Assembly (NCBI GenBank): GCA_013396655.1
Contig: WBMV01005965.1
Span: forward strand, 200,506 to 264,505
Source of the DNA: Campylorhamphus procurvoides
Lineage: Eukaryota > Chordata > Aves > Passeriformes > Dendrocolaptidae
Direction of reading: 5' to 3'
DNA: 64,000 bases
The notes under the pieces are model-generated. The model had not been told where the DNA came from and did not search any database. It saw nothing but the letters and a program-made list of their open reading frames with translations. Within the stretch, counting starts at the first letter, position 1; each line of letters opens with the position of its first letter. Made by a program: the position numbers and the translations under genes. Below are positions 11,201-26,200 of the stretch, in pieces.

Positions 11201-14200
11201 TACTTCAGAGCTGAAGTTTGTAGACAACAATGCAACTGTTCCTCCCAATCCTTAATACAGCTCAGTTTTGTACTTATATTGACAAGAGGAGGTGAAACAC
11301 AACGGAAGGTAGACAGGTAAGATGATTACAAGTAACTTTCCCATATGCATCATCAGAATTCCTCTGAAGCCACGTGGATTTATTTTTTTTTTAATACTGT
11401 AAATCAAATGAGAATACATTTACTAAAAAAGTTATCAAGACCTACTAGAACTTAAAAATGGCTTTACTCGGAAACTGTGGAAAAAAACCCCAAAAAACCC
11501 CAAAGCAATCACTTTTGATCACTAGCTGCATTAATTGGAAGTATTAATATCTTAGATAACATTAAATAAAAAAAAGGGTAACAAAAAAAGAAAGGCAAAC
11601 AAAAACCCAAGGGGACAGTCTAATGTGCCTATTTGTGACTACAAGAGGAAAAAGTAAAAGACGATAAAACAATTCTAGTACACCTGCTAAAAGAAAGTAT
11701 TTTAGGAGTTGTGCAAATGTTGTTTCACAACCATGTGACTTAAGGATTAAAAATGACCCATGTAATAAAACAATTTAAATTAAGGAACCCAATTTTCTGA
11801 AGCAGGCAGCATGCTGAAAAAAACAGCGAGGAAGCTGAAGTCTAATGCATGTAAAAGTAATCTTGTAAAGTAGTGTAAAACTTAAGTGGCAATAAATTCC
11901 TTTTATATAAAAAAGCAAACAAATTAAGTTCTAAACCTACGTGGCTATGATTAACAAAGCATTATATTTACTGAGGGCTACACATTCACCTCTTCCAAAC
12001 CCTCTCCTTTGTTCAAGGAAACACATTTTGTTGCACATTTTCAGAAGAACATTTCCAACAGAATGCTGAAGGTCACATGCCTTAAGGGCATTTTGAGCAA
12101 AATTAGTTAATTGTTAACTGAAGTCTACTGAGATGAAGAAACCACTTTTATCTCAGGATTATAGCTGAAATGTATTTTTCTTCCTCTGTGTTCATAATTT
12201 TTAAGCACTACAACACAGTGAAAGTGGCTGTACTTCTGATGAACTGCAAAAGAGCCAACTGCTTTCAGAAAAAAAGCTTTTAGAACTTTCCAATTGCTAA
12301 AAAGCAGGCAGCAGTACACTGACGTCGTGCGCACAAGTGTTGGTCGTGTTTATTATCCCCTATTCTCTAGTGCTTTCAAGACAGAAGCTTCAATCTCCAG
12401 AATCACATCTCAAAGTGAAGTAGCTAAAAAGGTCAGTGCTTGTTATCAGCTTGACTTGAATCTTATGAAGTTACTGTTCTAGAAAATAGAAGTATGAAAT
12501 GGCTGCCTAAGCAGTCTACCAGCAGCAGGGCTTTCTCCCCCCCGAATAAGCACCTTACAAAAAAATCAAGTTTTATGCAAGAAACAGCATCTTCTGCTTC
12601 TATGAGGGTGTTTAAAATACTTTCGTCTTGATACAATAAATATTCCTTACACAAGCTACTACAATTTGCTCTGGGCTTTTTTTGCCATGTCCAGTTTAAA
12701 CTTCACCCTTTATCACTCATTGAGACCATCACAATGTTCTTTTTAATGGAAGGCCAATAAACTTCCTGGCAGATCTCATTTCACTGACTAGATGATTATG
12801 CCATTTGCACACATTTGAAATGGACAGCAGGCTACTATTTCCTCCAACAACTAACTTCTCAGCAGCATAACCGTAACTGAATGAAAACACATCAGCAAGG
12901 TTAAAAATGAGAGCTGCTTAGGTTGGACACAGCTCTGTTTACCCTTTCTTTTACCTTTTTCAGCATGCTCTGGCTCTGGTTGGTTACTACTACTGGAGCT
13001 GACGCTGGCATCAAAACCTGTTGGAGATATATTTCCCTCAGACTGAAGGTCTTGCAGCTCCCCTGCCACACTGTCCACCTCTATTGTGCTATCTGTTTCA
13101 CTTTTGATGCTTCGTATCTCTTCTTGATTTGGTGGCAGTGTCTCAGAGACAGTGACACTGGACTGATGTCTACTGGACTCCGTTACAGTTACAGAGGAAG
13201 GTGACTCAGGAGTTGTAGGAGGAGTATTTAGCACTGAATTGCTGCCACTGCTTGGAAATTCAACTTTCTTCTCACCCACTTCAGTCGGTTTCTCCTCTAC
13301 CGGTTTAACATCCACACTAGCTGGCAAAGACTTTTCAAGTTCACAGCTAGGCAAAGAAATACCTTCTTCTGCAAGAGTCTGAAGCTGCTCCTCTGCTGCG
13401 GCATCATCGGGAGCAGCATGTGGGGGGGATGCAGCAGCCTCGGTGTCAGAGTCTGAGAACAGTTCCTTCAGCGTTTTCTTCGGCCATTGTCCTTGAATAC
13501 TTGACCAGACATCTTTTCGATCCTTTGCTCTGGTGTTCTGAAGTCTTTCATCAGAGTTATTCAGAAGCTTTATTCTTTTCTCTCCAACTTCAGAAAATCC
13601 GGAGTAGAAAGTACTTGTTCGTAAAGACTTCCTTTTCTCCTCCAGTCCATTGTACTTTTTCGTGGGAGTGATTTTCAGTTTAGATTTGTCTTCCTCATCT
13701 TCATCCGAGGAGCTGTTACTGCTGTTTTCTAAACTAAGGGCGTCTTTGTTTTTGGACTTCTCATCCTTTCTGTTAGGTGACACAGTCTTTAATGATTCCT
13801 CTGCAGCACAGTGTCTTCGTTTACCACGTTTCACTTGTGGTTTTGCTGTTTTATCCACTACCTCCTTTTTTACATCCTTTCTCTTCTTTGTGGTCTCATC
13901 TTCTCCATCAGAGTCACTATCTTCAGATAACTCTTCCACTTCTTTTCGCAATCTTTCGGGAGACTTGGATACCGACTTGGGCACGACTGCATCTGTAAGA
14001 GCTTTAGTTTCTTCTGGGAGGGACGAACCGCTCTGTTCTTCTTTTAGGCAGGGTTCATTTTTATCTTGGCTTACAGCCTCAGGCTGAGATTCCTCTTTGC
14101 CATCAGCATGTACATTCAGGGCACTTTGGTCATCATCTTGCTCACTATCATCCGAACTTTCAGAAGCTAATTGAAAGTATATTAAAAAAAGAAAAAGAAA

Positions 14201-17200
14201 AACAAAACAAGAAAAGTTTGTCTTGATTTCAGTTACAAAGAATTATTAAAAAAACAAAGAAAATGTATAGGTATGAAGATATTCTAATCTCTAACAATGT
14301 TATCTCTTAAACTGTACCTCCTGAAGAGTTCAAAAACTGGAGGTATAATGGCTAGATTAGAAACTAGAAAGATTCTGTATTATACAGTACATCTCCAGCA
14401 ATTTCTGAAGAGGTGGAGAAAGCACAGAGTGCATCAATCTATAAAACAGAAACTTCTGCATAATTACCCAAACCAGAAAATGAATGATGGGCTTACATAT
14501 TTCTTATGGGTTACAAATACTACCATTATCTGCCATTTTTTTCAAAGCCTAAAACCGAGATGACATTTTCCCTGGAAAATCCACAGTATAACGGACAGAA
14601 CAAGCAACACACAGGAGATACTCTCTAACAAACCAACCTGATGACCAGCCTGGAAAAAAGGAAGTGAAAGCAGTAATGGAAGGCACTCAGAGAGACAAAT
14701 GGACAACAAGGGTGTAGGACAACAGCAAGAACATTCAGGGTCAGCAATAAAGAAACTGAGAAAAGAAGAATAAAGATATAATGGAAAAGGAATCAACAGC
14801 AATCCCATCCAATGGGAAAATGTATGAATACAAGGATAAATACTGATATATATAAACTCCTTGATTTGTAAAGTTAATTACAGATTAATTATAGCACTAA
14901 TAATAGTGTCACCATTAACTGTTTTTTTGTTTCTCATTTCCTAAGGAAATGAAGCTTCATAGATTATGTTGACTGTTACTCCACCTACGGTTTTGGAACC
15001 CAGTGGACAGTATTATCCAGGTTCAAGTAAGTCTGAAAGATTATTAAATTCATGTAAGTCCCACAAAAATCTGTGGTTACTCAAACCACCTATACAATGA
15101 TTTCTTTCTCTGGAGGCATGCTCTAAACAAAGGATAAAGAGAAGCTACCAGTAGTAATAATGCTGCTGTAAATGTGTGGGAAGGGGCACACAATGTTAGC
15201 AACAACAGATGTTCCGATATGAAAACTAGCTTTATTATAAGTTCTATTTTTCAAGACAAAAAAATTTGAAAAATAATGGGTCCTAAAAGTTAGATAAATA
15301 AAAATTTAAAAATTTAGAAATTAGATAGGAAGCAAAAATGCTTTGCTTTATGTCAAACAAAATAAAGGATGGCAACACAAAGAATGTAATTGACTGTTAA
15401 TACACTGAATCCACGCTACCTGTTTTCAGAAATTGTCAGCATTAGTTTTGTCCAAGGGTTATTTCTGAATTTCTGATGTCATAATTAGCCAGACTCAAAG
15501 CATTCAGTTGCATCAGTTGTTCTACACTGTAATTTACTCCTGTTTAAAGGTTATTTACAGAATCAGAAAACTTTTAAGTACAATACCTTGTAGCCCATTA
15601 ATGATAGAAGGAATTTCTATTGATTTAACTGGAGCTTGTTCAGTATTTTTGGCTTCAGTGCTGTCAAGTTTGGACCCAGTCTCTGGTGATGTGCTGGTGT
15701 GAAAGGGAGGTTTTGACAAACGTCGCAATTTACAGGGTTTAGGAGAATACTTCTCTTCCTTCTCTCTGTCAGTTTTATTCTAGGTAAAAGAAAAGATTAA
15801 ATAAAAACCCTCTTTTCATTTGAACACACTTCTCAACAAAGATTACAATTACGCAATGCTTACAGTTACCTTAAACATTCAACCTGTAAAGAAAAGCTCT
15901 CATCTTTGTTTGAAAGACTACAAATACCTTTCTGAGTTCCACGTCAAGACCTTTCTACGAAGACAGGCACTTTGCCAACACTAAAACAAATGGAAAAGCA
16001 AACACAGAGAGTGCTCTAGGAGCAGTGGCACTGCAGAATGCCAGGCTCAGCAGTGACAGGGCAGCTGTCAGGTTCTGAAGGTGCTGGGGAGGGGGTGGGA
16101 GGAGTGCTGGTGTCTGTGGCAGAAGGAAAAGCTTTCTTGTAGCCCACAGTCCAAGGAATATATCATCACCTAAGTCTAAGTATCAGTTGTAATTTGGAAG
16201 AAATGCTTGGCAATAAAATTATAAAGTTCCACGCACACAGACTAATCATAGGTTTGCTCTCCAGAATCAGGGAGCTCCCAAACTCCAACTCCCCTGAGCT
16301 GGGTCCCAACACTGATGGTAATGTGGATCCTTTCTCACTTGTTTTCTCTAAATGCATAATATACATTTAGTTTAAAAGTACAGTAAAGAAGAAAAGAGAG
16401 AAGCTTCCCCTTCCCACCCCAAAGAGAAAACCCAAAACCTTGGTGAAAACAGTTTCCGGTTTCAAAAGGCTATGAAGCTGCTTTTCCTGTCCAACATTTG
16501 TAGGCCAACCAAAAAATCAGGAAGGAAGGTGAGGATTACTGAAATATGTATCAAACCACAGTTGGGAGCAACAAGGAAGAAAAAGGAGAAGAACTACCTT
16601 TATTTTCTTTCGATGCTTAATTTTTGGTACATTTTTATCAGCTGGCCTCACTATCTTGTCTGCCTTTATCCATTCATCATACCTAAACACAGAAAGAAAT
16701 TGTACATATTTATGGTTTTAAGCAGATAATCACAACATCATAAGAGAAATTTAATTGAGAAAAAAGAGAATTAGTAGCCATATAAAACCAGAATTGGAAC
16801 TTGAATCAAATCTTTTGTATACTTCTCAAATGTGTGAAGTTTCAGCTAAGGTTCAGGGCACTGAAGAGTAACTGCAAAATCTGCTATTTTTCCAGTCTAT
16901 GCTGAACAACAGGAAATCCACATATACAGGTAAAACAAACTACCTGAATGAGAAATCTATATGGACCTCCACGATGTATACTTCATATATATATATACAC
17001 ATTGCAAAACCCTCACAATTTTTACAACTTTTTTACATTTCACGAAATGTGACCAGTTAATAAAAATAAATTATTTCGATCCTAAATGTCTGCAAAGTGC
17101 TATTTGGAGTGACTAATCCTTCAGAGACACTAACTTTTGAGCTGCTGACTGACTTCACAGTAACACTTGTCAATTCCTTTCCAGTTAAACCTTCCTATTT

Positions 17201-20200
17201 TGTATCAGAACAATACAAGACAAATATAGTAAGTAGTGCCAAGACAGTAACAACAGGAATCTTATTATCTAAGATTGGTCTGGTTAAATACAGATCCAAG
17301 ACCAAAGAAGTACACTCTTAGTAAGAATATACTGTAACTATAGTACCGTACTTGCCAAATTCCTTTTGTATTTCTGAAAAAGCTCAAGAATCAATTAAAT
17401 ATTTTTTTTTCTCCCATTAAAAATAAGCTGCTTTGTTACAACTGAATTCAAGAACCGTCTGCGGAAGAAAACGCTCACTTAAAAATCAGTATGTATTAAC
17501 ATACAAACAAATTCTGATCCCTCTAGGTAAACATGAAAATAGAAAGGGGAAAAAAAACATCACCATTAAAAACTGAAATCACAGTCCCCCCCCCCCGAGA
17601 ACTAGTGGAAGATGGAGGGAAGCACAATGCACACATGAGCAGGCTGACTTTCCATCATTTTTATATATACACTGACTACTGATACAGTCCCAGTTCAGCT
17701 TCTTTGCAACCACTGCCAATTACATCCACAACACTGATACAAAAAAATAAAAACATATAGAGAAAACATGCAAGTTTCTAACTTGTTTTCCTGCATATTG
17801 TAAGTTAAGGTCTATGCAAAGGATTTCATAAAATAAATATTCTATTTTATTAACTTAAATTTCACATAATAATACGGTGAAAAATGAAGTAGCAGTAGTC
17901 TCTGAAAAACAGCTTTCCAAAACAATTTGATGAGCTTTCCCCCTGCCCTCCTATGAGAGTTAAGAAACAGAAAATCTTGCAGCAGACCATGCAGATTACA
18001 ACATACCAAGATTGCCTATAAAGCTGCAGATACCACTGTCATTGTACTATTATACTGCTATTACCAGGCGAAATATCAGTAGACAGTTTCTCTCCAAAAT
18101 TGGAATATAACTCTTCAGTTTCCTAGTACAGAAAAATCCCATATTCTGTAAGACTGTGGGAAACCCTATGTGAAGCAATCTTTCTTCAAGTCAAAGACGT
18201 GCTTTCCATAATGAATACTGCTAAGTGCCTGCCAAATGCACTGTGACCCACAGACAGGTTAAGAGTATTTTACTATGTCTAAATGCTTGCAGGAAAACAG
18301 CACTAGGACTTGACAACGCTGTGAAAAGTGATGATTCTGACAGTGTCCTTTCTGCCTCAACCACATTGCTAGAATACAAAATTTGTCTTCATTCATTCTG
18401 TGCGTTTCCAGTAAGAAAACAACCTTCCCCCTATGCAGAGTCTGTGCACAGCCCACACTGCCTGTGATTCACAGTAACTGCAGTGCCTGTTGGGGTGACA
18501 GCTGATAGACAGGGGGCATACTGAAGCAAAGGAGAGACATGCAGAATCTGAAGAGACTATCTGTACATACCACAGGGTACGCTGTGTGTTAGAAGCAGTG
18601 GTCACACGAGCCCTCACCTCAAGGAGCACAAGCTGAAACACTCTGTGTGACAGTCACAGTTCCTGCCCAGAGCATACACTGCTTTACTCCTGACTGCACC
18701 CGAAACAGCAGAGACCCTGTGAGGAGTCTCAGTGTCACAGAATCTCACATCACCTTCAGGGAATGAGTTGCCCACACTCTACACCTTTGCACCACACAGC
18801 TCCTTTCACGACTCACACATCTGATGCATATGGTTTGCCTAAACCTGGGACAATGAGACCTCAGGCTGAAACAGATCCTGCAAAAAGTATACAACACAGA
18901 TGACAACCTGACCCTAAATTACATTTTCCTCTACTACATGACAGAGAAGCACCCTGAAAGCTGCATCTAAATGGGGCGTGTGACTCAGACTAGAGCCTTT
19001 TTTCCTGCACTTGCTAAACCACGAAAAACGTACTTCATCACTAATCTTGCTTTGGATATTCTGTTCACAAAACAAAATAAACCCAAAAATATTAAGAAAA
19101 AAGTTCTTCAGCAGTCATTACAAGAAGTACAAGCTTTCAGAAGACCGGGGTTGTTTTACTGCAGTGCCGTCTTTCACACTTACTTGCTTCGCCACCCTAA
19201 AGTGAGCAGATGGGTGCAGAGATGATGGAGGTAAGATGGGGAGCTGCTCTTAAAGGTTTGCACAGATTTTTTGATAACAAAGAGAAAGGATTTAGTAAGA
19301 AATTATTTACGTATTTTTTAAAATCAGGTTTCATGTGAAAACCTGAAACGCCTTCATAAGGAACATCTCCTTTGCCTTACCAAAATGAAGACAAAGAAGA
19401 GCCAGGAAGGAGAGAAGCTTTTCTGTCCTACTGTTAAAAATGAATGGCTGCCAGAAAGGTCAGTTTGAACAGGAAGGAAGAAAAAAGGCTAAAATGAAAC
19501 AAATAGCTATATAGCAGAAAAAATAATTGGCACTTTGCATCAGAGTATGTACTGATTGTATTACATCCACATGTACCATCTGCAAGCTAAAATACACCAC
19601 AACATACTCTGAGAGATTGCATAGTCAATCCTCCAGAGAAGTACTAGAGGGAAAACAAGGAAGAAAACACACTTTTCCAGACTATATGTGTACTAGCAAA
19701 GGTACCACTTTCTCAGGAAGACAAGTGACCTCAAGGAACTAGCAAGCCTTTGAAAATTCACTGAAAAGTTCCAGTAACTGCTTTCTGTAGCTAACACAGA
19801 AGAATCAAATATTTCATCTGGCTGTGATAAAAGAAAGGAGAAGAGCTAGTCTGATACCCAAATACTGGAATGTTAGATGAGGATTCTGGTTTCTTTCTTT
19901 TTTTTTTTTTAAATAATTCTCCCTCTGCCGTCTCCATGACATACATTACTCTCCAGAACCTGATTTTTGGCTACATGTTTAATTTCAGTGGTTGACAGTT
20001 ACATATGAAATGCATATATGAAGTAATGGTTCAGCAAACTGAGAGAGAAATTAGCATTTTCACATGCAGATTTCTGAAGTAAAGAAAGGAATGTTGTAAA
20101 TAGTAAGTCTTAGCTTTAAACACTTAAAACGTTCAAGAATAACATGTCTTGTGATGTTGTACCATAACAACACACCAATTTAAAACAATCCTTTTAATTT

Positions 20201-23200
20201 TTAAATATGCACCCTTTTTAATGACTGGGAACATACCACAGAAGAAATTCACCTCAAGCACTTCACAATGAACTTTTCTTTGCACTGGCAGCTGAAGATT
20301 AAAATTAGGACACAAGGAACTGGCACCATAGGCCCTAAAGAAGTTTTGGTTCTGTATAAGGCATACGTAATTCAGAACATTTCTGGTGTGTCAGAATACA
20401 GGTTCTCTGTTCTGCCTCTTCTTTTCTCAGTTAACACATGGTAACATAAGCAGGTCTCCCAGGTAGAGATTTTTACCATTCCCTTTCACGACATTTCAGG
20501 CTCCACTGAACACTGCCATTCTTTACATTTATCACAGACATGTATCACCTGAATTTCAGGAGCTAACAAAATCCTTTAGCATAAAGCTGTACAGCTTCTG
20601 TACTTCCTATTTACTCTTAAGAAAGTAAATTAAAAAAAAAGTAGTTCCACAGTTGTTATTGTTTCTGGTTCCAGAGCATTAAAAAAAAACCTAACAAAGA
20701 TGAGTATCAAGTTTACCAAATTCCATTCCAAGTGCATACAAAGGTGTGTGAGCATGCCCCGCCCCCTACCCCACATGTACAATTATTCTGAATCTCAGAT
20801 TGATACTGAAATTAAGTTGTGATAAAAAAACGCAAGTAGTTACTTAGGATTTCTGCTCAAACTTACGGGGTTTGAAGAACAGGTCATTAAATGGCATACT
20901 GACCAAAAGGGGAAACAGGAAAGTCAACTTTCAGGGGCAGGAGAAAGACGGAATTAAAAAAAAAAACCCTGGATGAGTAGAAAATCTTAGTTCAGTACAT
21001 ACCTGTACTTGCACATACAGTACTTGTCCCTGCTAAGTAGGGCAGTTATTTTTCTGGGTTGTGACTGACTAAAAGCCAAATCAAGTTATTACACAGTATG
21101 AGACTAGTCTTCACAGTACTAAAATATCTAAGTGTTTAGATGCTCGGGCTTACCCCACTCTTTCTCTCATCTCCAAAAATTTAAGTAATTTTACTTGAAT
21201 TAAAAAAATTAGCCATATTTAGCAGAGCCCACACACAGTCCCACAGCTAAATCTCAATCACTGATACATTTTTCAGTGAAGAGTCCTGCTCCCCCAAACT
21301 CTTTCAGAGGGCTCTTTTAAAATACTAGGTAAGAACATAAACCCAAGTCCTGCTGCCAGAAAGACCAAAAAATACTACTTAATTCTCAAATGAGTGCAAG
21401 TTTACTAAAAATGCTTCTGTTATCGAACATATCCTAGTCACAGAAATAATGCCTCTGATACCAATATGTGTATTTGTTTAAAATGCAGAGTTAAAAAATC
21501 AGAATCTTGCTTTCTCCTTTAAGAACCGGGGTGCTGGGATCTCCAAGGTGAAGAAGGCTCATTTTTGACTTCTCATTTCTTCAGATTTGAAGTGGTACTG
21601 CTCAAATAAAAATCTGATCATCTCACCTCGTAGTATGACATTTGCTCAAAAAGAAAAACAACTTCTATGTTTACATGTGGATTCCAAAACAAGAGTTTAA
21701 AAGCAAGAAATCTCTTGGAATGGTAAACACAGTAATCCTCAGCGAGCAGGATGAAAATTTCAGCACCTTGCACTCCTAGGGAATCCTCCCCAATAAGGGC
21801 AGGAACGCAAGTCACACCCAACCTTGAGCAGGCTGCATCTCCCCTCGTATCTTGACTTCACAGCCCACTATGCTTACAAATGTTGCCTGAAGACGATTTA
21901 TGTCAAAGATCCTATTCTTGTAGATCAATGTAGATGTAGACCAGAATTCTACAAAAGATCAGTATCAAAACTGGCGACAGTGAAACTTTTCTCCTCAGCA
22001 GTGGTTTAGGTGCTCCTGGAAATCACCAGGCTGAGATGCAAAGAGGTGAATTCAAGGCAGAAAGAGAAGCATCACACTTCTCTGTTGCCTTTGCTAGCAG
22101 ATCTTGCCAAAACTGAATAAATGACATTTGCCCTGCCCTCATGGTTAGAGGCAGGATGTCCAGATGACAGATGAAGGTCGCAAGAACCTCAGTTTTTTCA
22201 GAAAAGGAAAAATAAGTAAAGAAAAAGTATAGGTTTGTCTCAGACTTCTGGGGTTCTTTTTAACAGATCTATAAAGACAGTAATAAAGTTAAAAAGGTAT
22301 CAGCTAAAAACAATGAGTAGATAACATTGAAAATGAGGAAGGAAGCAGTTATGCTCATAAGCTGCTCAAAAACTTTGGTTTCCTTTACTGTTTTCAAAGT
22401 TGCTTCAAGTTTTAAATGGCAAAAAAGAGGTCTGAAATGGGAAAAATATAGGAATACTTAAATTTATTTCTATTAATGCTACACTGAAGACAATCTTATA
22501 CTCCTGCTTATATTAAAAAAAAAAAAGCAGAAGACTCCACTGGGCTAAGAAGAATCTTATTAGGAAGCCTGAGGCGGCCTCAGGGGGAAGAATGGTGGGG
22601 AGGGTGGAAATTAGATCTGATGGAATGCAATTATTTGTTGAACACTAATTTGCCACTAAGACTTTTGTCATTCTCCTCTGAAATACCATACTGCCAGTGT
22701 ACTCCATGCTTTGCTGCCAAGAGTATATAGCCTCAGCTAAGTACACTATTCAAATATTTTATGAGAGAAAATTGGCTTAAGAGAGCCAGAGCAGGATTCT
22801 GTGAAAGAGCGAGTTGTCACTTGAATGGAGAGAAAAGAAAGACGGGGAACAAATGAAGCCTTCTTTGAACAAGCCATTTTAAGATGATTTTCTAAGTAAC
22901 TAAAGTCCTGCATTTATATAGTGCTAAAAATCTCATAGTTTCATACAGTACAATGACCTTCATAGAACACCAATACTGAAAGTTTAGGACTCCAGATGTC
23001 TATTAATTTAGTGTTTAAAATTCGTATGTGTATTTGAGAAGTAATTCAAGAAGTAATCACTAACTAAAACTCAAGTTACCTCACGTTCCATCCACAGTAG
23101 TGCACCAAGTAAAGGACTTCTCCACCTTCGATGTCAGAATCTTTAATACTAGCTTCATACATTTTTTGATTTTTCCCTCTTCCATACCGCACTTGGACTT

Positions 23201-23253
23201 TCATGCCTGGTGGATAGCATTCAAACTCTTCTTCCTCATTGTTATTGTTGTCT

Positions 23254-23286
<33 letters not shown>

Positions 23287-26200
23287 GCTTCTTCTTCATC
23301 TTCATCTTCTTCCTTATTCGTGTCATCTCTTGAAAGGTTTAAAAAATTGTAGAGTTAATATGAGATACTTCAAAGCTTTTCAGTTCCAAACCACATATAT
23401 TGATAAATATTGTGGATGCATTAGAGAGTGGGAAACAGGAGGCTCCAAATATGTGAAACTGTACTACAGCTGAGTAATATCAGCAAAATGGGATACAGCA
23501 ATACACACAAAATCCAGTGACTGTAAGGTGCAAAAATGACTAAAAGAAAAAAAAAATCCATCAAAATCTGTATGAGTAGAAGTTGTTCAAACTAATCTTT
23601 ATATGATTCTTTTCATGCAGTCTCTTTGTCTAAATAGATTTTTTCAGTTAAAATTCATCCATTTCAATATAAAGTTTCCTAAATTCCATTTTTCAACCTA
23701 CAAGTTTTACTTATGTTTCTTGAAACTTGCTTCTCAAAAAAAAATCCTTGCTTTATTACAAATAAACTCAATCTCAACATCTTGAAATGACTGCAACCAA
23801 AACCAGATTTTAGGCAAAAAATCCCCAACATCTTATGTGAGTTTATTAGCAAATTAAGAAAGCTGTGCTAATTTCTGACCTTGTTGCTCCTTGCCAATTA
23901 TGCTGAAGGTCTTCTAAATATGTCAATCTTGCATTTAATTATTATATAAATACACAAGCAGGTGTTCACTGTTTTGAGAAGTAAGCTAATTTTGAATATA
24001 TTTTTAGACATTTGCAGTAAAACCCCACAAATCTTGCTACTTTCAGTCTATGGTAGCTATGGGCTGTTCAATGATTTGAAAATTATCTGCAACCAGCTTA
24101 AAGAGGCAGACTACATTACAAAAGTTAATGAGGAAAATATCTTCTAATCTTGAACAACTATCTAAAACATTATTATTTGCCCTTGTATCATTTTAATCCC
24201 ACATTGTGCAACACAGAACAGATTTAGCTGCTGACTAAACTCACAGTAACTGTGACCTGCTAACAATTCAAAAACCTGATACATGCAACAGGTATGTTTG
24301 GATGTATTACAGTCTGGTAAGCAAAGGTAAGTGTTGTTCCAAGTCTGATTCATGCCAATATTGAGTTAACCTCACAAATACAAAAGTCTGTATTAATAAT
24401 CTCAACCTTTCTCTAATGTTTTCAGTAGAATATATTCAGATAAACCAAGCTATCTTCTCTCTGCAAAAGGATCAATAGCAGTTTAGTTACTCAAATGCTT
24501 CTTCGCAGAAAGAAAACTGCAGTGTTATTATCTATTTAGTTGGCAAAAGAGAATTCAGAACAATATGCTCAATTCAACTGTAGTATAACTACACTGATTT
24601 AATAAAATTACTTCAGAAGCGAGTGTTGTCACATGTATATAAATATATATGCACAGACACACATAAATATATAATTACATTTATACATGTGCATACACAA
24701 TGAGATAAATGCTAAAAAAATCCCTTTATTGGTGTATTAACTATACCATGTCACAGAAGATCTATCTGTACAGGTACACATAGCATAAACCATACAGTTT
24801 AACTGGAAGGTCAAGACTTTTCATTTATTAGATACTTTCAATGAACTATTTGCTGGTGAAATTAAAACCACCAGAGTTACAAATGCAACTTAAATAAATG
24901 AGCTTTGAAAGAATTCCACAGCTAACAACAGAAACCACCAACAAGTAATTTAAATGCTTTAAATTATACTCTCCGCTGCACTAAAACAGAACTTCTGCCT
25001 AATTTCAGCTTAACCGATATTATCGTACAAAAGTCACCACTGCTCCAAGAAAAAGATGAGTTTGTGATTTCCCATTACTAAGCAGACTTTTCAAAACTGC
25101 AGTGAACCAAATTTTGCCTTTTTTTTTTTTTTCCTCCAAGACCTAGGGGCACAATCCTCCAATGCTGTCTGCAAAGAAAAGCATGCCTATGAGAGAGTCA
25201 GAGTTTTGGTGCCAGTGGCTCTTCAGAAGCTGGACTGATTTGGAATCTCTCTCACCTTAATCACCCTATGAGTTTCTTGGTGTCCCACTAGTTACCCTAC
25301 AAAGACTCCAAGACAATACCAGAAATTGGTACCGTATGGAAGAGATGTATGAAAGCCTCTCTGTGAAGCTGAGTAACTTGGATGGTCAAACAGATGTGAA
25401 CAGCAGGCTGTGTGTAGGTGGAGGGCATGTCAGGAAGCAAAAGCAAAATGGAAGCAAGGATGACTGCAAAGAAAAAGTGTTCAAAGGAGTGACTTGTTTA
25501 GGGATCATAACCTGAAGTTTTTAGGAAGCTAAACAAAAGCAAAGAGCATTCATAATTTTGGAGCAGAAAAAAATAATGCACTCATATAGCTCCTGAAACA
25601 AAAAAACAACGAACCCAAAAAACACCACCACAAAACCCAAGAACATATACCAATGGTTGCAAGGAACAAAAGATACTGTCTTAAAGGCCATTAACAGCTC
25701 AAACCTGGCAGTGCAGATGAAGGAGAAGCCATGACTGCCATGAAACAGAGGTTTGTAAGAGAAAATTGTAGCCATCTGGCAGGCACAGTCAGAACATCAT
25801 TAGTCTATGTATGCATGTATGAGAACACTGGATTTCCCGTAATGTTCTTTAGTCAAAATCCCAGAGAGGGCATGGGGAAAAAGGAAAAAAAAAAACCAAG
25901 CAAACAAAAAACCCCAAGTAAAAATAATAATAATAAAACAAACAAAAAAACCCCCAAAAGTCTCTTCACAGCAAACAATAATTGTTAACTTACAACCAGA
26001 ACTAAGCAGTATTTACCACAAAGCTGCAACAACTTCAATAACCCAAGCAGCAGCGGATGAAACAAGGAAGCAGCACATGTGCATGCACCCTGTACAGAAG
26101 ACACAGTACTACAAGTGTAACTGTGTTCCAGAATCCAAAGTATCACCAGAAAGCTTATCAGGACTCAAAAGCATTTCAAATTACAACCACAGAAGGAAAA

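Noticed and set aside
13420..14087. Plus-strand open frames up to 145 codons
   Set aside because: Antisense to ARID4B exon 20, Ser/Leu-rich as expected from Glu/Ser/Lys codons on the other strand.
23100..23473. Plus-strand hydrophobic open frames (Phe/Leu/Pro runs)
   Set aside because: Exact antisense shadow of the ARID4B exon 17 Glu-rich codons.
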